Source of the DNA: Phytoseiulus persimilis
Lineage: Eukaryota > Arthropoda > Arachnida > Mesostigmata > Phytoseiidae
NCBI GenBank assembly: GCA_037576195.1
Contig: CM075101.1
Span: forward strand, 27,528,001-27,592,000
Reading direction: 5' to 3'
DNA length: 64,000 bases
Position numbers and translations under genes: made by a program
The notes under the pieces: generated by a model
Told to the model about the DNA's origin: nothing
Databases searched by the model: none
What the model saw: only the letters and a program-made list of their open reading frames with translations
Shown: positions 34,649 through 47,838 of the stretch, one piece after another
Numbering within the stretch: the stretch's first letter is position 1
Layout of the letters: every line of letters begins with the position of its first letter

Positions 34649-34678
34649 ATCCACTCACAATGAGCTGGAGAAAAACAG
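34649..34678 (+). CDS. Mxd: Mad/Mxd, coding exon 3: 30-nt microexon opening the bHLH
   Basis: A 30-base exon lies between CTCGTTCATTTCAG and CAG|GTGAGT, entering and leaving in phase 2. With the two bases carried from exon 2 it encodes RSTHNELEKN, the invariant start of the Mxd/Mxi1 basic region; the His and Glu contact the CACGTG half-site. A 30-nt exon coding exactly these residues is also, from memory, a feature of vertebrate MXI1/MXD genes. The codon left open (AG) should continue as RRAHLR in the next exon. I searched the rest of the window for that motif and did not find it, so the remaining bHLH and leucine zipper probably lie beyond base 64000. Confidence 0.92.
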
Positions 34679-37600
34679 GTGAGTTCAATACCAACAATCA
34701 CCAGTTCTAGTGGATAAACTCGTTTGGATCATGACGTTACCCGCGAAATGCACTCCGTATAGGTCATTGGATACTGAGTTCGACTTCAAATATCGCGGCT
34801 CTCACCGTGGATTCTAGGGTCTGGAACCCGGAGTGGAGCCTCCAAAACCGATTTTGTCACCAGTTCGGTTACCAATTAGAAGAGAGTAAGCTGACGGGGC
34901 TTCTGTGCGCGGAATTCTCGAGAATACCGCGTCAGTGCTCTTCTCGAGAGCATTTCGAGGAGGATGAAATGCGTTAGCGGTGGATAAAACAGCGGCCGCG
35001 GCGGCAGTAGCAATTGTTCGCGGAAATAACAATTTATCGTCACTGTTAACAGGCGCACAAAAACACATACAGTCACACTCACTGAAAATGAGCAAACATT
35101 GTTTGTTACGTTGTTTATCCAGCCACGATGAGAGCCAAGAAAAAAACTGCCTGTGAGAAGCCTGATAAGGTCCTAGAAAACGGGGAAAAACATTATGACA
35201 GAAGTTCCTGATGGTGTGCGAGTTACAACGAAAACAATCAGAACACCTATCACTAGATGAAGCGTGAAGGCGGGTCGCTCCTCGAATCTCTGCACTGCGT
35301 TTGAAGCTCAAGAGCCGTTTTTCTCGAAATCAACCTCGCACTTGTCTGCGTCTGACAGCATTATCGCCTCTGGGCTAAACCCTCTTTCGGTGGGACGCCG
35401 CTCGTGGCGGCTGCGGCGGCAGCTCGCAGGCCGTCAAGTCGTCGAGCTGCCCGCCTGCCTGCCGGCCTGTCCGTCCGGGATAGAACGTTGTTGATGATTT
35501 GTTACTTAAATTAAACCGTTTTCTAAGTTCTCTCATTGCGGCTCGTTGCCGCTGAAGCGGACATGAGGCTGGCCAGCGAGCGGGCAAACGTCCGTCCCGT
35601 GTGCGAGTGAATGAGTGCACGCGCGCGCGCGATCCAGCGAGCCAAGTGGCCAACCAGCTAGGCAAGGCATGGTAAGGAAGGCTGTGCCAATTACAGGAGT
35701 ACTCACTCCCGTACGCTCGCGACGTTCTGTGCGAAGCCCTTCCACCGACACTGAATGCCTTCGAGCGTTGGTAACGGCTAGTGATGGGCATCTTTTGAGA
35801 GCCCTGTGATACGAAACGACCGGCAACCGAGCTGGATTTTCCTGGAATGACCCGGATGGACAGGGTTTTTGCGTCGAGCGAAGAACCTTTGCAAGCAAGG
35901 CAGCGTCCTCGCTCTAGCACGTTCCTGTAGTTTTCTACTCACGTTGTTCTTAATGCCGATATGGACATCAGAGTCGTGCCTTAGTTTCCAGCCAGCAGTT
36001 CCAGGGACTTGCTGCTCTGACTGAGTTTCTCAAGCCCGCCGGCAGCTTGCAAGCTGGAGAAAATCAGCAGGCCCCGACTTCGAAGAGCGAGCGTTTCGGC
36101 TGTCGTCGGTTTTGTTGCTCACGCTCTTTACCACCTTCTGTTCGAATTATTTGGCACGACTACTGGAGAGACTACTACGAGGTGAAAACACTAAATTAAG
36201 GAACAATTTCGCGCTGGCTCCCACTGTCAGTCTCGACTTTTACGGCTCGCAACTCGGCTGGAGTGGCAGCAGCTCACAGCCATGAAAGTGTCGGTGCTCT
36301 TGATGCGGATCGGATGTTGGAACATGAAATATTTGAGGGATACAGCATCAGTGGGTGAAACGGTTAGAGAGCATACCTGATCTCAACTGAAATTTACTAG
36401 ATGCCGCTCAGCTGGGCGATTCGTTAGCTCGTTTCGCGTCGGTCGTTGGGTCTGCCAAAAGATGATAGGCATGATAACCTTGTTGTTTCCAATATCTATC
36501 GTTGAAATATTGCGAAGCCTGCCGAATCAGCGGCCGAGCGGGATCGCAAGCATCGTTGCTGCCGCTCTTTGCGGTTGACATTGTCGACTATGGCGGTTGC
36601 TGCGCTGAATCGGAATCACTCGGCAGAAGGGACTTTTCGCTTCATCCACCGCAAGTTCAAGGGAAGCGATCGAAGTATCCGAGTGGGCTGACTAGATTGA
36701 GGTTCCATGAGTCGCAATTCGGCACGCTGGTTACCCGCAACATTTCTCTGACGGGAAGCAGGATTCGGTTCTTGCGAGGCCACAACTCCACGATTCAGGG
36801 TAGTCAACGATGATGAGAATAGCGGTTTATTTCGGCTGTTGCCTGCGCCTGTTTGTTGCGAGCAACGTCCTAGCGCCTCGCGTCCGCAGGCGTCAGAGGT
36901 GCGACCCGGGACAGATGGGATGAAACATTGACCTAAGTATCCGAGCGAACCCGAACAAATCATTCCCCGAATGAGGCTATAAGCGAGCGAGCGAATGCGA
37001 GGCGAGCGGTGCCGTTGCAGGAGCTCGTAGAGGAATAACAGGAATTGCCGCGCACGTGATTCTACGAGATCGCCGTTCGGCTCGCGCGAAGTTGAACCCA
37101 AACACACAATCCAGAAGCAAGCCCCGAGAACAGCTCTTCGGAGTCGATTGCGTTAAATTAATCCGGATGGTCGTCGCGCCGACTCGAACGTACACGGCAA
37201 CGGCTTGGCCGAGCTCTGATAGTTTTGAGAAGCAGAACGAGCTACTCGAATCAGGGCTGCTCTTCGTCAACTACGACTGGTGGTGCTCTTGGTGATGTTG
37301 CCACAGCTCTCACTTCCGCGTCCAACATGCAAGAGCTCCCAGCATCGAATCTCCGCGAGAACTTTCACTTTTTTCATTCGAACGTCATCGTCCCCACCGT
37401 TCCCGACATGGTAACTATAGCGGGGTGAACGTAGCACCGAGACGTCGCATTTCCGCCTCCTGTCGATTGTCAACCGCGCTACGAGGAAGTCATGAATGTC
37501 CCTGGAAAGCTTTCATCCTGGACACCGTCTATTCCTCGTCTTCACGGGTATCCTCAGAGCTCCCGCGACATAAGCACGTCCGGGAGTTGAATTAATCCAC

Positions 37601-38586
37601 ACGAAGAGATTCCTTACTCATCACCACGTTCAACTGCTTTCACTAATGCTGCACTTAACGACAGAGTTCTTTAGTAGTTTGTGGCATGCAACTACAGAAA
37701 GCAAGTCAGGCAAGCGGTCTGTGAGTGAACACTCCGGGAGGCGACCAAGTAGCAGACAGTCTCTCCTGTTTTCGCCATAGGAACAAGTAGTATGGCCATT
37801 GCGTGTTCTGGTCAAATTCATCAGAGATCATCATTGCTAGGATGGCACTACATTATTTTGTATAGGGCAAGCATACAGGAAGGCAGGCGAGCAAACAGCG
37901 AAGAATGCGGGCCTTCGGATGAGCGGGAGGGGAGAGGTTTAGAGGGGCAGGGTACCCCGGACCGCAGACGATGAAGGCAGCATTAGGCCTCGAGAAAATC
38001 CCCAGGACCGGACGCATTGTGTAGGGCTGGATATGCACCACCCGGAACAAGCCTGATCGTCCCCTCCGTCGTCGTCTTCTTCTCCTGTTGTGTCTCTGCC
38101 CCAAGACACAACCGCCACACCGGCGCTCACTTATAGCGACACGCTATCTTTGAGGAGCTCAGCGGTCCACAGCATATAGCGGTCTGCAAACTGTGCCGGT
38201 CACAGAGGCGGACGAAGAAGCTCCTGAAGGTGCATAAGAGATAGAGTCCAGCTTTTGGTCCCTCGTTTCGGCCTGCCCGAGCTCGCCGGATAACCGAACG
38301 GTTGAGCGGACGAGCGTGGTCACGGGCTTCAATCAGTGCTTGGACTCGACGATTGTCCGCTTTCCGTTGAGCAGGACCACCGATGCGTCTCGCCGAGGAA
38401 GCGCCGGGAAGGATGCCGCGGGAACTCACGTGCGCCTTGCTTTACGTCCACCGGATTGGGAGGTTCCTGCCTTGGATTCCTCGATCTGTCGCGCAATCTC
38501 CAAATGTCCCGCAGGGATAACGTCCTCCGCGACTGGAGAACTTGCTATGAGGCGAACTGACTTCGTGGAACGCGGGCATATGGGGT

Positions 38587-38797
38587 AGCGAGCGAGTTGC
38601 CGGACAAATCCGTTGTCTGCGCTGGTTGGAGTTGGTTAAACTGTTGCAGTTGGTTGGTGAGTTGGCCGAGCGAGCGAGCGGGCTAGCGACCGGTTGGCCA
38701 TCGTCGAATAAGCCAACGCTGAAGAAAGTTTGCAAGCGAACCAGCCAACCAGCGAACGAGCGCTACAGCCGGCTTTGGTTGGCAGCGAGCAAGCAGG
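38587..38797 (+). repeat. TTGG/GCGA tetranucleotide tract with inverted halves
   Basis: About 210 bases in two halves. The first is built of TTGG and GAGC units, the second of CCAA/CCAG and GCGA units. The halves are partly complementary (GGTTGGTGAGTTGG against CCAGCCAACCAGC), so the tract could fold back on itself. Confidence 0.65.
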
Positions 38798-41700
38798 CGT
38801 ATGTTGTACCCTTGGCCATTAAAATTGGTTATTAAATTTGGACAGCAGCGTGTAACCAGCGAGGCCTTAGCGCGAGAGACTTTTCGCTCCCCCCTCGTTT
38901 GCTTTTACTCGCCAACTTTAGATCCACCGTGAATGTCTACTGGAGGCCGTCGTTCTTTGGGGCTGAACGCTGCTCTCTCGGGTCAGGAAAGCGTTCGAGT
39001 CCTCGGTCTGCCAAGCTTTGCTTCGCACCTGTCGCGGTCTATTCAGATGCTCCTGGTTGCCGAGCCGCCGCGACGTTGCAGCTCCCACGAGCGGTGGACG
39101 AGGACATTTTCCGCCGCTCAGCATTCTCTCAACGTCGTCGAGTGCGGAACGAGAGAGAAAACGCTAATTAAAGAAATCATAGAGTCCGTTTGTGTTCGGC
39201 CCCGCGCTCAGACTAGGGAGCTCGATGTGTTTCCCTTGTCGGAGGAAAGTATGAAGAGTACGAGGATGCGGGGAGAACCGAAAACGGGCCGCGAGCACGA
39301 AATCGGAACATCGCCGCACTTTCTCAGAGCTAAACCGTGTTGGGTAGCATCATAGGCCACGTGGGTCATCGTTCGTGCTGTAGTCCTGCAGAGCCGTGCT
39401 CGCAGCTGCTGGCTGACAGACTCCGAGGAGAGATTCTCGTCGTTGGTCAAATGACCGTCGAAGCTTCGCACGTGCTCCTCTCCCGTACGTCCGTCTGTCA
39501 GCCAGCTCTGCGGACTGCTTTCCCGGAAGGACAAGGAGTGGAACGTCGCCAAGGGAATACGTGAGCCGTGGTGTCGACCGATCAATATATCGACCGACCG
39601 ACGGCCTCGGAGTGCTCCAAGTGGCAGTCCTTATTAACACTCGCATGTTGGTTACTCTCATGCGGCGAGCACACTGAAAACGAGACTCGGTTGAGGGAAG
39701 AAACAGACATGTCGCACACATAAGTTAGAGGGTAGCTCGTCGTCGTCCTCTTCGTCGCACCACAGGCAGCGAATGGTCAACCAACATAGCCCCACTCGAG
39801 GCTTGGTAACTAACAACTCGCCATTCCCGTCCGATCTTCGTCCGTCGTTGTTACCTCGGCGTGGCGGGAATAAACTATAGACGTGTGGGCTCCATCAAGG
39901 TGTGTTGGTAAGTTATCTCTTGTTCTCCTTCTGCTGTTGACAGAAGCGAGCGCTCACATTAACGCAGGCGCCACCGTATAGCAGTCATCCCGCAGCCGTC
40001 ACGGTGAGTCGCTACCACGATTCCATTACCACTACGCGATGCAAGTGAGCGATTGCGAGCATCACCACCAGCACAGAGACTTACCAGACGCGATCACTTA
40101 GCCGAGAGGACAGAGACTCGAGAAGGCGTTCCACGGCGCTGTGTCTGAGTTCGAGGTTGGACGGAGCTTCCGGATTCGATAACGGCTCCGCAGTGATAGG
40201 TTGAAGCCAATATTGTAGCTGCTTCCGCACCTGATCGCTGAACTATTGGACGCGTTCTCTAATCACGCCGAACCATTTTGGGCGATGATGAAGCTTTTCA
40301 GCACCGCCCTTGATGGCGCTCAAGCAAGAAGCGTACACTCGACCGAGCAAGTAGCGAACAGTAGGGACTTCGGTCATAACGGGCTCGAGAGGCTGTATTT
40401 GGATGGAGAAGGTTCGAGGTCCTCTTCGTGGCCTTGGCTCCGCTCTGGAAACCAGAAGCAGAAGATTGGAGAACATTCGAATCTTCTGGTCTCGCTGGGT
40501 CGGCGAAATTTCTCAGAGTGCGTCGCTCTCTTCATCGATGTGCCTTATGTGTATGTTATTCATGCGGATTTGTTTTCGTTTGTGCGTACGTGTGTGCGTG
40601 TGCACGCTATTATTTTATTGATTATGTCGTGTGGAGATGATGCCACGAGATAACGACGTCGATACGGCCGCTCGATCGCGATAACGTTCAATGAGCAATT
40701 ATTCCGAATTTAATGGGCCGCCGCTGAGGCAGCAGAACGAGCAAGCAGTCGAGCAAGGTCGGATTGGTCAGAAACCTCAGAGAGCTCGGGAGTTTCCCGG
40801 TGTCGACGATTTCATAATTGACTCCTGATCCGAGTGCTTGCTCTCTCATCAACAGGCCAGCGGAAGCCAGAGCATCAACAAATTGCACGTCAGTAAATAA
40901 AACAAACGACGAAGGCATTAAAACGATCACAAAAATGATAATATAAACATTGGCGACACCGAACGCGACAGTGGTCGTCAATGCTCCGATATTGTGAGGT
41001 AGATAAGAGCTCCTTGATAAAAGTTTGTTTATCCTCGTGCGCTCTGTGTTTGTTCGGAGCGAGCGCCCTCGTCGTCGCCAGACGACTTGACTGCGTGATT
41101 ATGATCGCGTCACTTAATTCTATGGGATATTAGCGAATTGATTTTGGACTCTTCACCCAAACGACGACGGCGTCTGGCGACGGTATCGAGCCGAGCACAA
41201 GAGGCTTGTGCAGGACTCACACAGACTTGCCTCGTAGACGACCGACGGACAGACACACGAGCCCAACATATACACTTGGGTTGGCGCCCTGGCATTGCTC
41301 AGAAGATTCTCAATCCGCCCCCTTTGTGCGGCGACTGTTGTCGAATTGGACGAAGGCGTTCAATTGGGCCTGCAGCAGGCTCGTGTGAATAATGCGTCGA
41401 CTACAACAGGGTGTGTACTCGAAACGAATAGATGAACGGGAACCATCTCCTGCACATACCACCGCCTGCTCCTGTCTGGCGAGAAGGGTACTCGACTCAA
41501 GGCAAGCAGGATCGTTGTCTGTCCGAGCGTCTGCAGTTCGCCATTATCCTGCAACCATCACTACGCCTCCATAATGAACGCAAGCAACGAGCTCGAATGG
41601 CTCTGCAATGTAAATTCTCTCCTCGTCCGGCCGCTATAGTTTCTACGGCGGTTACGACAATGAAACGCAGTCCTAGACGCAGGTATCCCGAGAGCGACTC

Positions 41701-44560
41701 ACAGTTGATTCGAAGAAGTAGCGGAAGCAGCGGCTCTGGACGGAGCTTTCTGAATCCGCTTCACCGAAACTGGGAGTTTATCCGATTCTGAACTGTCACA
41801 TAAACTTCTAGGAGCTCCGCTGCTCCCTTGAGGTTCATGTTTCCCCGATCCCCATCCCATGCCTAGGGGATAAAGCTCGCGAGAAACAGTTGCTGAGTAA
41901 AAACCGCGGAGACCTGTTTCTCCTGCCGAAACCGAAAACTCTTCTCCGCCCACTGCGGTTCCCGAGTTGCCCCTGGCCTGTCGGTCGTCGTCCTCCTGCT
42001 TCTGCTGGAGACGGACAAGGATTCGGAACGTAACTAAGTTGATTTATTCGCAATTCTGTTCGCTCCTCCATCTCCTGGCACAATCGGACTTAATTGAAAA
42101 CGACAACTTGAAGCTTGAGCTAAGTCTTCGAAGTGAGCAGTGTATGTGCTCCGTTCCCCTTGCTCCCGAGGGAATGCCGCCGCCGCCTCTGCCGGCGCAG
42201 CACCTGAGGCTTTAGAAGAAGCAGAGTCAACAGATGAGATTTCTGTACACGTTCTCGTTGCTACTCGGAGCGATGCTCTCAATTATCTTCACCTGTTATT
42301 TCTTCCGCTTCGCCGGGAAATCAGAGGAGTTCGGACGGAGCTCTCCTCTCGCTCCATTCCTGAGGAGACTCTTGGGGTCCGTCTACGCGTCCACAGTCAC
42401 GAACCTGGGTCGACTGCGAGAGGATGAGCGAAGATCAAACAACTAGTCGTGATTCCCAGTGCCTCCCCGGGTTCCGCAACGGACGGGTAGGCGAGACTGC
42501 GACCGACGAACGGTCGGGAGGATCTCCACAAATCAATGAGGCTTGCCTCGGCTTCCTATATGCCTTGTTCTTCCCGGGAGATTGAGAGACGGCTCAACAG
42601 AGGAGCGCAGTATCCTTTGGCTATCATCGTTGGGTTGCCTTGTGCCGACCAATCACCGAGCCAGGCGGCGAGCCAGGCGGCCATCCAGTCGGTCACTGAA
42701 AGGGTCGGTTAGCCTTCCGAATGCCGTTGGTCGAGTGATTGAAGGCGATCGGAATAACCAACCAGCCATGAAGCGGGGGAATTTATACTGGAACAAGAAA
42801 AATTAGCCGCTACCAGCTTTGTAGAGAAACGAAACCACTCGGACCGTCTGTCTGCCTCTCACTCGAGTGCCTGCTCTTCAGCGCGGCTTCCAAACCGCCA
42901 TGGAGCTTCTCCCTCCTCCACACTTATCTCGAGAGATGTATGAATAGATTGATGACTGTCGGGAAGAACGGACAGAGAAATGTCAGGATGCCGAATGGTG
43001 GGATGGCATGCATAGATGGATGTGCCGATTTGAGAATGAGACCACCCATAAGGATTCCAGCGTTGGAATGCCCATCAACGTCGACAAGAGGACAAGAAAG
43101 CCCGCAGAGAACTCTTTGCAGCCGCGATCGGGAGACAGAAAAAAAAATACCGTTGCCACCGCCATCACCAGCAACACCGTGCGGGACTGGCAATGCCATC
43201 CGGTCGCCTGGCTAGCTTGCTGGCTATCTAGCTACTCTTGTTCATCTTCTCCTCGTTCTTTCTTGTCTACTCGCTCTCGTCTGTTGTTCCCCCGCCCTTT
43301 GGAGTCGGTGGAAGACAAAACACTGACAAGTTATTTCCTCGGTTCATCGGTGGGTAACATCAACTGGTGCTGGGTGTGTGTCGGCTTGCGAGCCTGCGAC
43401 TTAATGCAAAGTTGGAAAGTCCGCCACCGGCTCTGCCAGCTCGTAACGGGCGGTCGTAGACGACGCCAACGGCGGCGGGCGATTTTTCTCTTACTTCAAT
43501 CTGTGTGGTCATCCTCAGGCTCCGCAGCAATCCTCTGGTCATCATCAAAGTTTTCCATCTGGTCGTCGTTGCTGTTGCCGTTGAGGTGGTGGTGGCGGCG
43601 GCGGTTGGTCTTCAGTCGACAACAGTTGGACTTTTCCCTTTTTTCTCTTCTTCGTACTTCCCGAGGGGCAGAAGACCATGACGCTTCTCGAAGTGCTTTT
43701 GTCGTCCCCTTTCTAGCTTAGAGCCTAAATCATCCGTTGGCCGGTCGTGCTGTTACGTGCAATTTAATGGCGATTGATTCGGCAGCAGCGAGCATAGCTG
43801 AGAGAATCGCGCTGTTTTTGTCAGTCCGTCAGCAGATCGTAGCGACTCAGCTGCGGATTTGTCTTTGTTCCGTTCTGACGAGCGCATACCGGGGAAGAAC
43901 TCTCCGACTTCGTTGGGGCCGATAGCGACCGTTTCGCGATGCGACCAGCGGCGCGGTCTTAGCCGGCTTCCCGTCGTCTCTGACAGCGGCACTCGATGAC
44001 GATCAGAACGAGAACCCTGTCGTCGACAACATTGTTAAAAACGGCTGCCCAAAAGGTCCAATGACGTGGGACTCCTGGCGTCGTGTTCCACCTCTCTTTC
44101 TTCGTAGAAAGGTCTACGTCGCGACGGGCCGACGCTTTCACGCTCCTGTCTCGAAGTAAGTGCGAGGTGTGTTTTGACAATTTCTACAGCACAGTGGTGC
44201 GCTTATCGAGATGAGAATCAGCGTCGTCGGAGATGAAGTACTGATATTTCCTTTCTACTAATTTGTTATGCTAGAGGTACTCCCATTCACAAGCACCGCC
44301 TTGACAGCGGCCACATCGGGCTAAGCGGTGATAGGCGCAACGCATTTCATTTAATTGGGGTGTTTAAAGCAGCAGAGAGTAATACTGAAGAGCGCGCGCG
44401 AACGAAGCCGCCGACCGGCCAGCTGAAAAGCCGGTGATGGATTTCGTGGAGTCACGGAGCTCACAACTTGACAGGCAGGCCCGACGCGGTCGTCGTTCAC
44501 GTGTTCCCAGTGGTCGTCGCGGTGCCAGCAGTTGCGGTTCTGTAGCTGTTGTCATCGTTC

Positions 44561-44680
44561 TCTGTGCATTCATCCAACCACTCATCTATCCGTGGGTCGG
44601 CTCGCCCGTCTGTCTGTGCGCTCGTTCGTTCGTCCGTCCATCTCTATTCACCAACTTATTCTATCACTCGTTCATCTGGC
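44561..44680 (+). repeat. Degenerate tetranucleotide tract (CATC/CGTC/TCGT)
   Basis: About 120 bases of CATT, CATC, CCGT, CTGT and CGTT units with a mostly constant 4-base period. Confidence 0.65.
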
Positions 44681-45045
44681 GTGCTCATTAATTCCCCCAT
44701 TCATGACATTTGTTCCGTCATCTACGAGGTGCACGCCCCCGTGCGTTGCGTTATTCGAGCAGGGGTCACCAAACAAAATGCGAAACACTGAACGAGAGTT
44801 AGTCCGGCACGGCAAAGAAGAGCCCGTGTTTGATTTGGGAACGCATGACAAATCGGAAGCCGGCTGAAAGGCATACTCTTGCTTCCGTAGATGCAGCTTG
44901 ACGAACGCAGGAAGGAAAGGAGTACACTCAGGGGGCGGGGAGGAGGTGGAGCAGCAACGTCACCCCATTATTCTATTGGGATGCCGTCGGAGAGCCAGCA
45001 GAGACACGGGGAGCGATCCCTGAGCCGGGATCTCGCCTGCACTGA

Positions 45046-45887
45046 CAAGGGAACTATACGAAGTGTAACACCCAGATTTGAATGAGAGGGTGCCCGTTCG
45101 GTGGTCTACGCTGGGGCATGTTTGGGCCCGCAGTTGATCGTCTTGAATGGATCCGTGTTTTTCTTTCTCGGGGAGCCCGAAATCCGGAAAAAATACGTTT
45201 TCCGGCTTTCCAGGGCCCATTGACTCCACTATTTCTGATTAGTGCCTAGAGCTTTCGACTCTGAATCAGTGACTGTACTAGGTAGTACACAGAGAGATCG
45301 AGTGGATCTTGTTTCACCTAACTCGGAGCGGAAAGCAATATTCTGGGTGAACTATGAGGCATAGTCTTCGACAGGTGTTTAGCCCATTTCATACCATGCT
45401 GCTAACGTATGCAAAGTTTTTCTTGGTGTGTTGAACAAAACTTGGGAGAGCAATGCTACAGAATATGCTTGCTTGTAATTGATTGTTTTTTTTGCGTCAT
45501 TTCTCTCGCTAGGAGTTGCTTCCGTCGTCCTCAGGACGTCGGAGCTAATCCACGACCATGAACGCAAGGAGGTGTCATATCGTGCTGCCGCTCGGTTGCA
45601 AACGATCCAGGGGGAGGAAGTGAGTGCCTAGTCCGTCTCAATGCTTATTCCCCATATCGTTCACTAATTAAGGGTCAAAAACTCGAGTCACCAATCAATA
45701 ACAGGGGGTCAATCGGCGCTGGAAAACAGGAGAACCTCTTTTTTTTCGGCATTTCGGACCTCCCTAGAAAAAAAACACGGGCCCATTCAAGACGATCAAC
45801 TGTGGGCCTGAACATGACCCACCTTGGACTACAAAACGGGCAGCTTCTCATTCAAATCTGGATGTTACACTTCGTATAGTTCCCTTG
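45046..45887. mobile_element. Non-autonomous DNA transposon with long terminal inverted repeats
   Basis: The ends are inverted copies of each other: 45046 onward begins CAAGGGAACTATACGAAGTG and the reverse complement from 45887 begins with the same 20 bases. The similarity continues for about 145 bases (left 45046-45190, right 45738-45887), about 87% over the first 118 by hand count. TGA flanks both ends (45043-45045 and 45888-45890), consistent with a 3-base target-site duplication. The 842-base element has an AT-richer interior and no transposase frame, so it would depend on a related autonomous copy. Long inverted repeats with a 3-base duplication suggest a PIF/Harbinger-like element, but the superfamily is not certain. 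It lies in Mxd intron 3. Confidence 0.85.
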
Positions 45888-47808
45888 TGAGTTATTATCG
45901 AGCCCGTTATCAACTCGCCGTATAAACTTGTGACTCCCCATGGATTTGCCGTTCTGAGAGTCATTCCTGGGTGCTCTCGTGGGTCCTTACCCGCCGCAGA
46001 ATGACGGAAACGCGGCGATTTCTCATTTTCGGTGCTTCTCGAAACGTCAGTCCAATAGTGAAACTCCGCTTCAAACCCAACCCGACGCCGGCCATGGTCG
46101 ACTGGCTAATGGAAGGTAGGCCGCGGTGGCGGCGCCAGGAGCAGCCAGCGAACAAGCACCCGGAGTCTCAGATGGGGGAGTAAGACCAACGAATTTGTAT
46201 AAGCTTCCCTTGTAAACAATTAATATTAGTTAGCTTCGAGCGCCTGGAACCCGTTGTGTCTAACCGAGGGAAAGAAATTTCCTGAAAGGAAGCAGGGTCG
46301 CCGTTGCGGCGGCGGGCTACCCGGAACCACCGGATTTACGAAGGGGTGGAATCTTCTCTTCTTCCGCTCTCCGATTCGTCTAGAGTCGTCACAAAGATTA
46401 CCGGCATCCCCGCGACGAACCCACACCGAGCCCACGGGGAAATCGGAGTAGTCAGATAGTAACCGAAAGGGAGACGACCACCATCGCTGTTTTGGTTTTC
46501 GTCGTTGTTTGGTCCCGGAGCTTAGATCATCTCGCTGCGATATGGAGGCGAGCGTTACGATTCGGATGATTCAAAGCACCTGCATTACCTAGAATAACCC
46601 GGGCTGAATCTCGGCCTGGGAGCCTGGAACAACTCGATTTGCCACCCGAATGAGTCGGAGTTTCATACCTCAGGAAGAACACCACGAATCAAGGAATCAT
46701 TATACCACTTTCATACCGAGTGCGAGTCCCCGACGGCTTCGCTGCCATCGTCGCGGAAGCAGAAAGTTCGTTCGACGCAAAATCATCAACAACACCCTTT
46801 CGGCGTCCGGAGTCGCTATGTGTCCTGCCGTTCGATGGCAACGACCACCGACGGAATCATTGAGCGTCGTCGGCGCGTCGGTCGTGCGTTCCGGTGACGG
46901 AAACTCCGCCGTGATCTGTATACCGCTTGTTGTCCTTCTCTTCTCGGTTTTCTGTTCGAGAACGGTTTTAGTGTCCAATCTTCTGCCTGACTTCCTGGTC
47001 GACTGCTCAACGAACGAGAGGGGGTCGCCCTACGCTTCACTGTCCCGCGCGAAGATCTCTTCATGCATTCACTAGAGTCCGACCAAAAAGTTGGACAGGC
47101 CGCGGATCGAGCGACCGACCGACAGACGGAACGCAGGACTTGCAGCCAATTCCTTCAGGAGAGCGAGCTCAGCTTTCGGAGCTTCCGCTGGCGGGTACGT
47201 CACTCGACCAAGGCGGACAACGGACTCCGCGACGATGACTCAGTCTCATAGCTAGAAGCCACCCAGCCAGCTTGGCTCCCAATCGAGCTGGCAGTGATAC
47301 GCTAACTGCCGAGAGCGCGCCGTGCGGTCTACGTGGACCGCCGGCTGTCCTTGCCTTACTCGACTCGCTCGTTTCTCTCGGAAACTCATGCGTTCTTTAA
47401 CCTTTCACCCAGCTCACGACGGCCAAACACCTCTCTTGAGCTTTCTTGTTCTCCGTAGACTCCCATTCGGAACGTGTTCCTGATTGCGCACGCAGAGGGG
47501 TGCGCGGAAGGATTCGTGTTTTGCTGCGAATTCCTGGAATGCTCTTGTGTTGACCTGCGGCATAGCCTTGAACGGGGAAGCGGACGATGGGGTGGGGGGA
47601 GGAGAAAGCTCGGGTCGAGAGGGAATGCACGAGAGCAGGTAGGCGTAGGGATACACCGCGCGGTGGCAGACCGAGCGCAAAAGAAGCAACGAGCGAGCGA
47701 ATGATCTACGAACATCAACCGTAGTCGTGGTTGGCGGTGCTGGCGGTCGTCGTCGTGATAGTCGTCGACGTTTACGTCGCTGAAGAAGTGAGGGAGGCGG
47801 TGGGCCTG

Positions 47809-47838
47809 GCGGGCGGGCGGGCAGGCAGGCAGGCGGGT
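47809..47838 (+). repeat. GGCG/GGCA tetranucleotide run
   Basis: Seven 4-base units, first GGCG then GGCA, in register. Similar short runs occur near 19910, 25385, 35450 and 58410. Confidence 0.8.

Noticed and set aside
43850..43985. RAHTGEEL frame considered as the next Mxd exon
   Set aside because: No AG acceptor directly before it, and the following residues do not match the Mxd helix.
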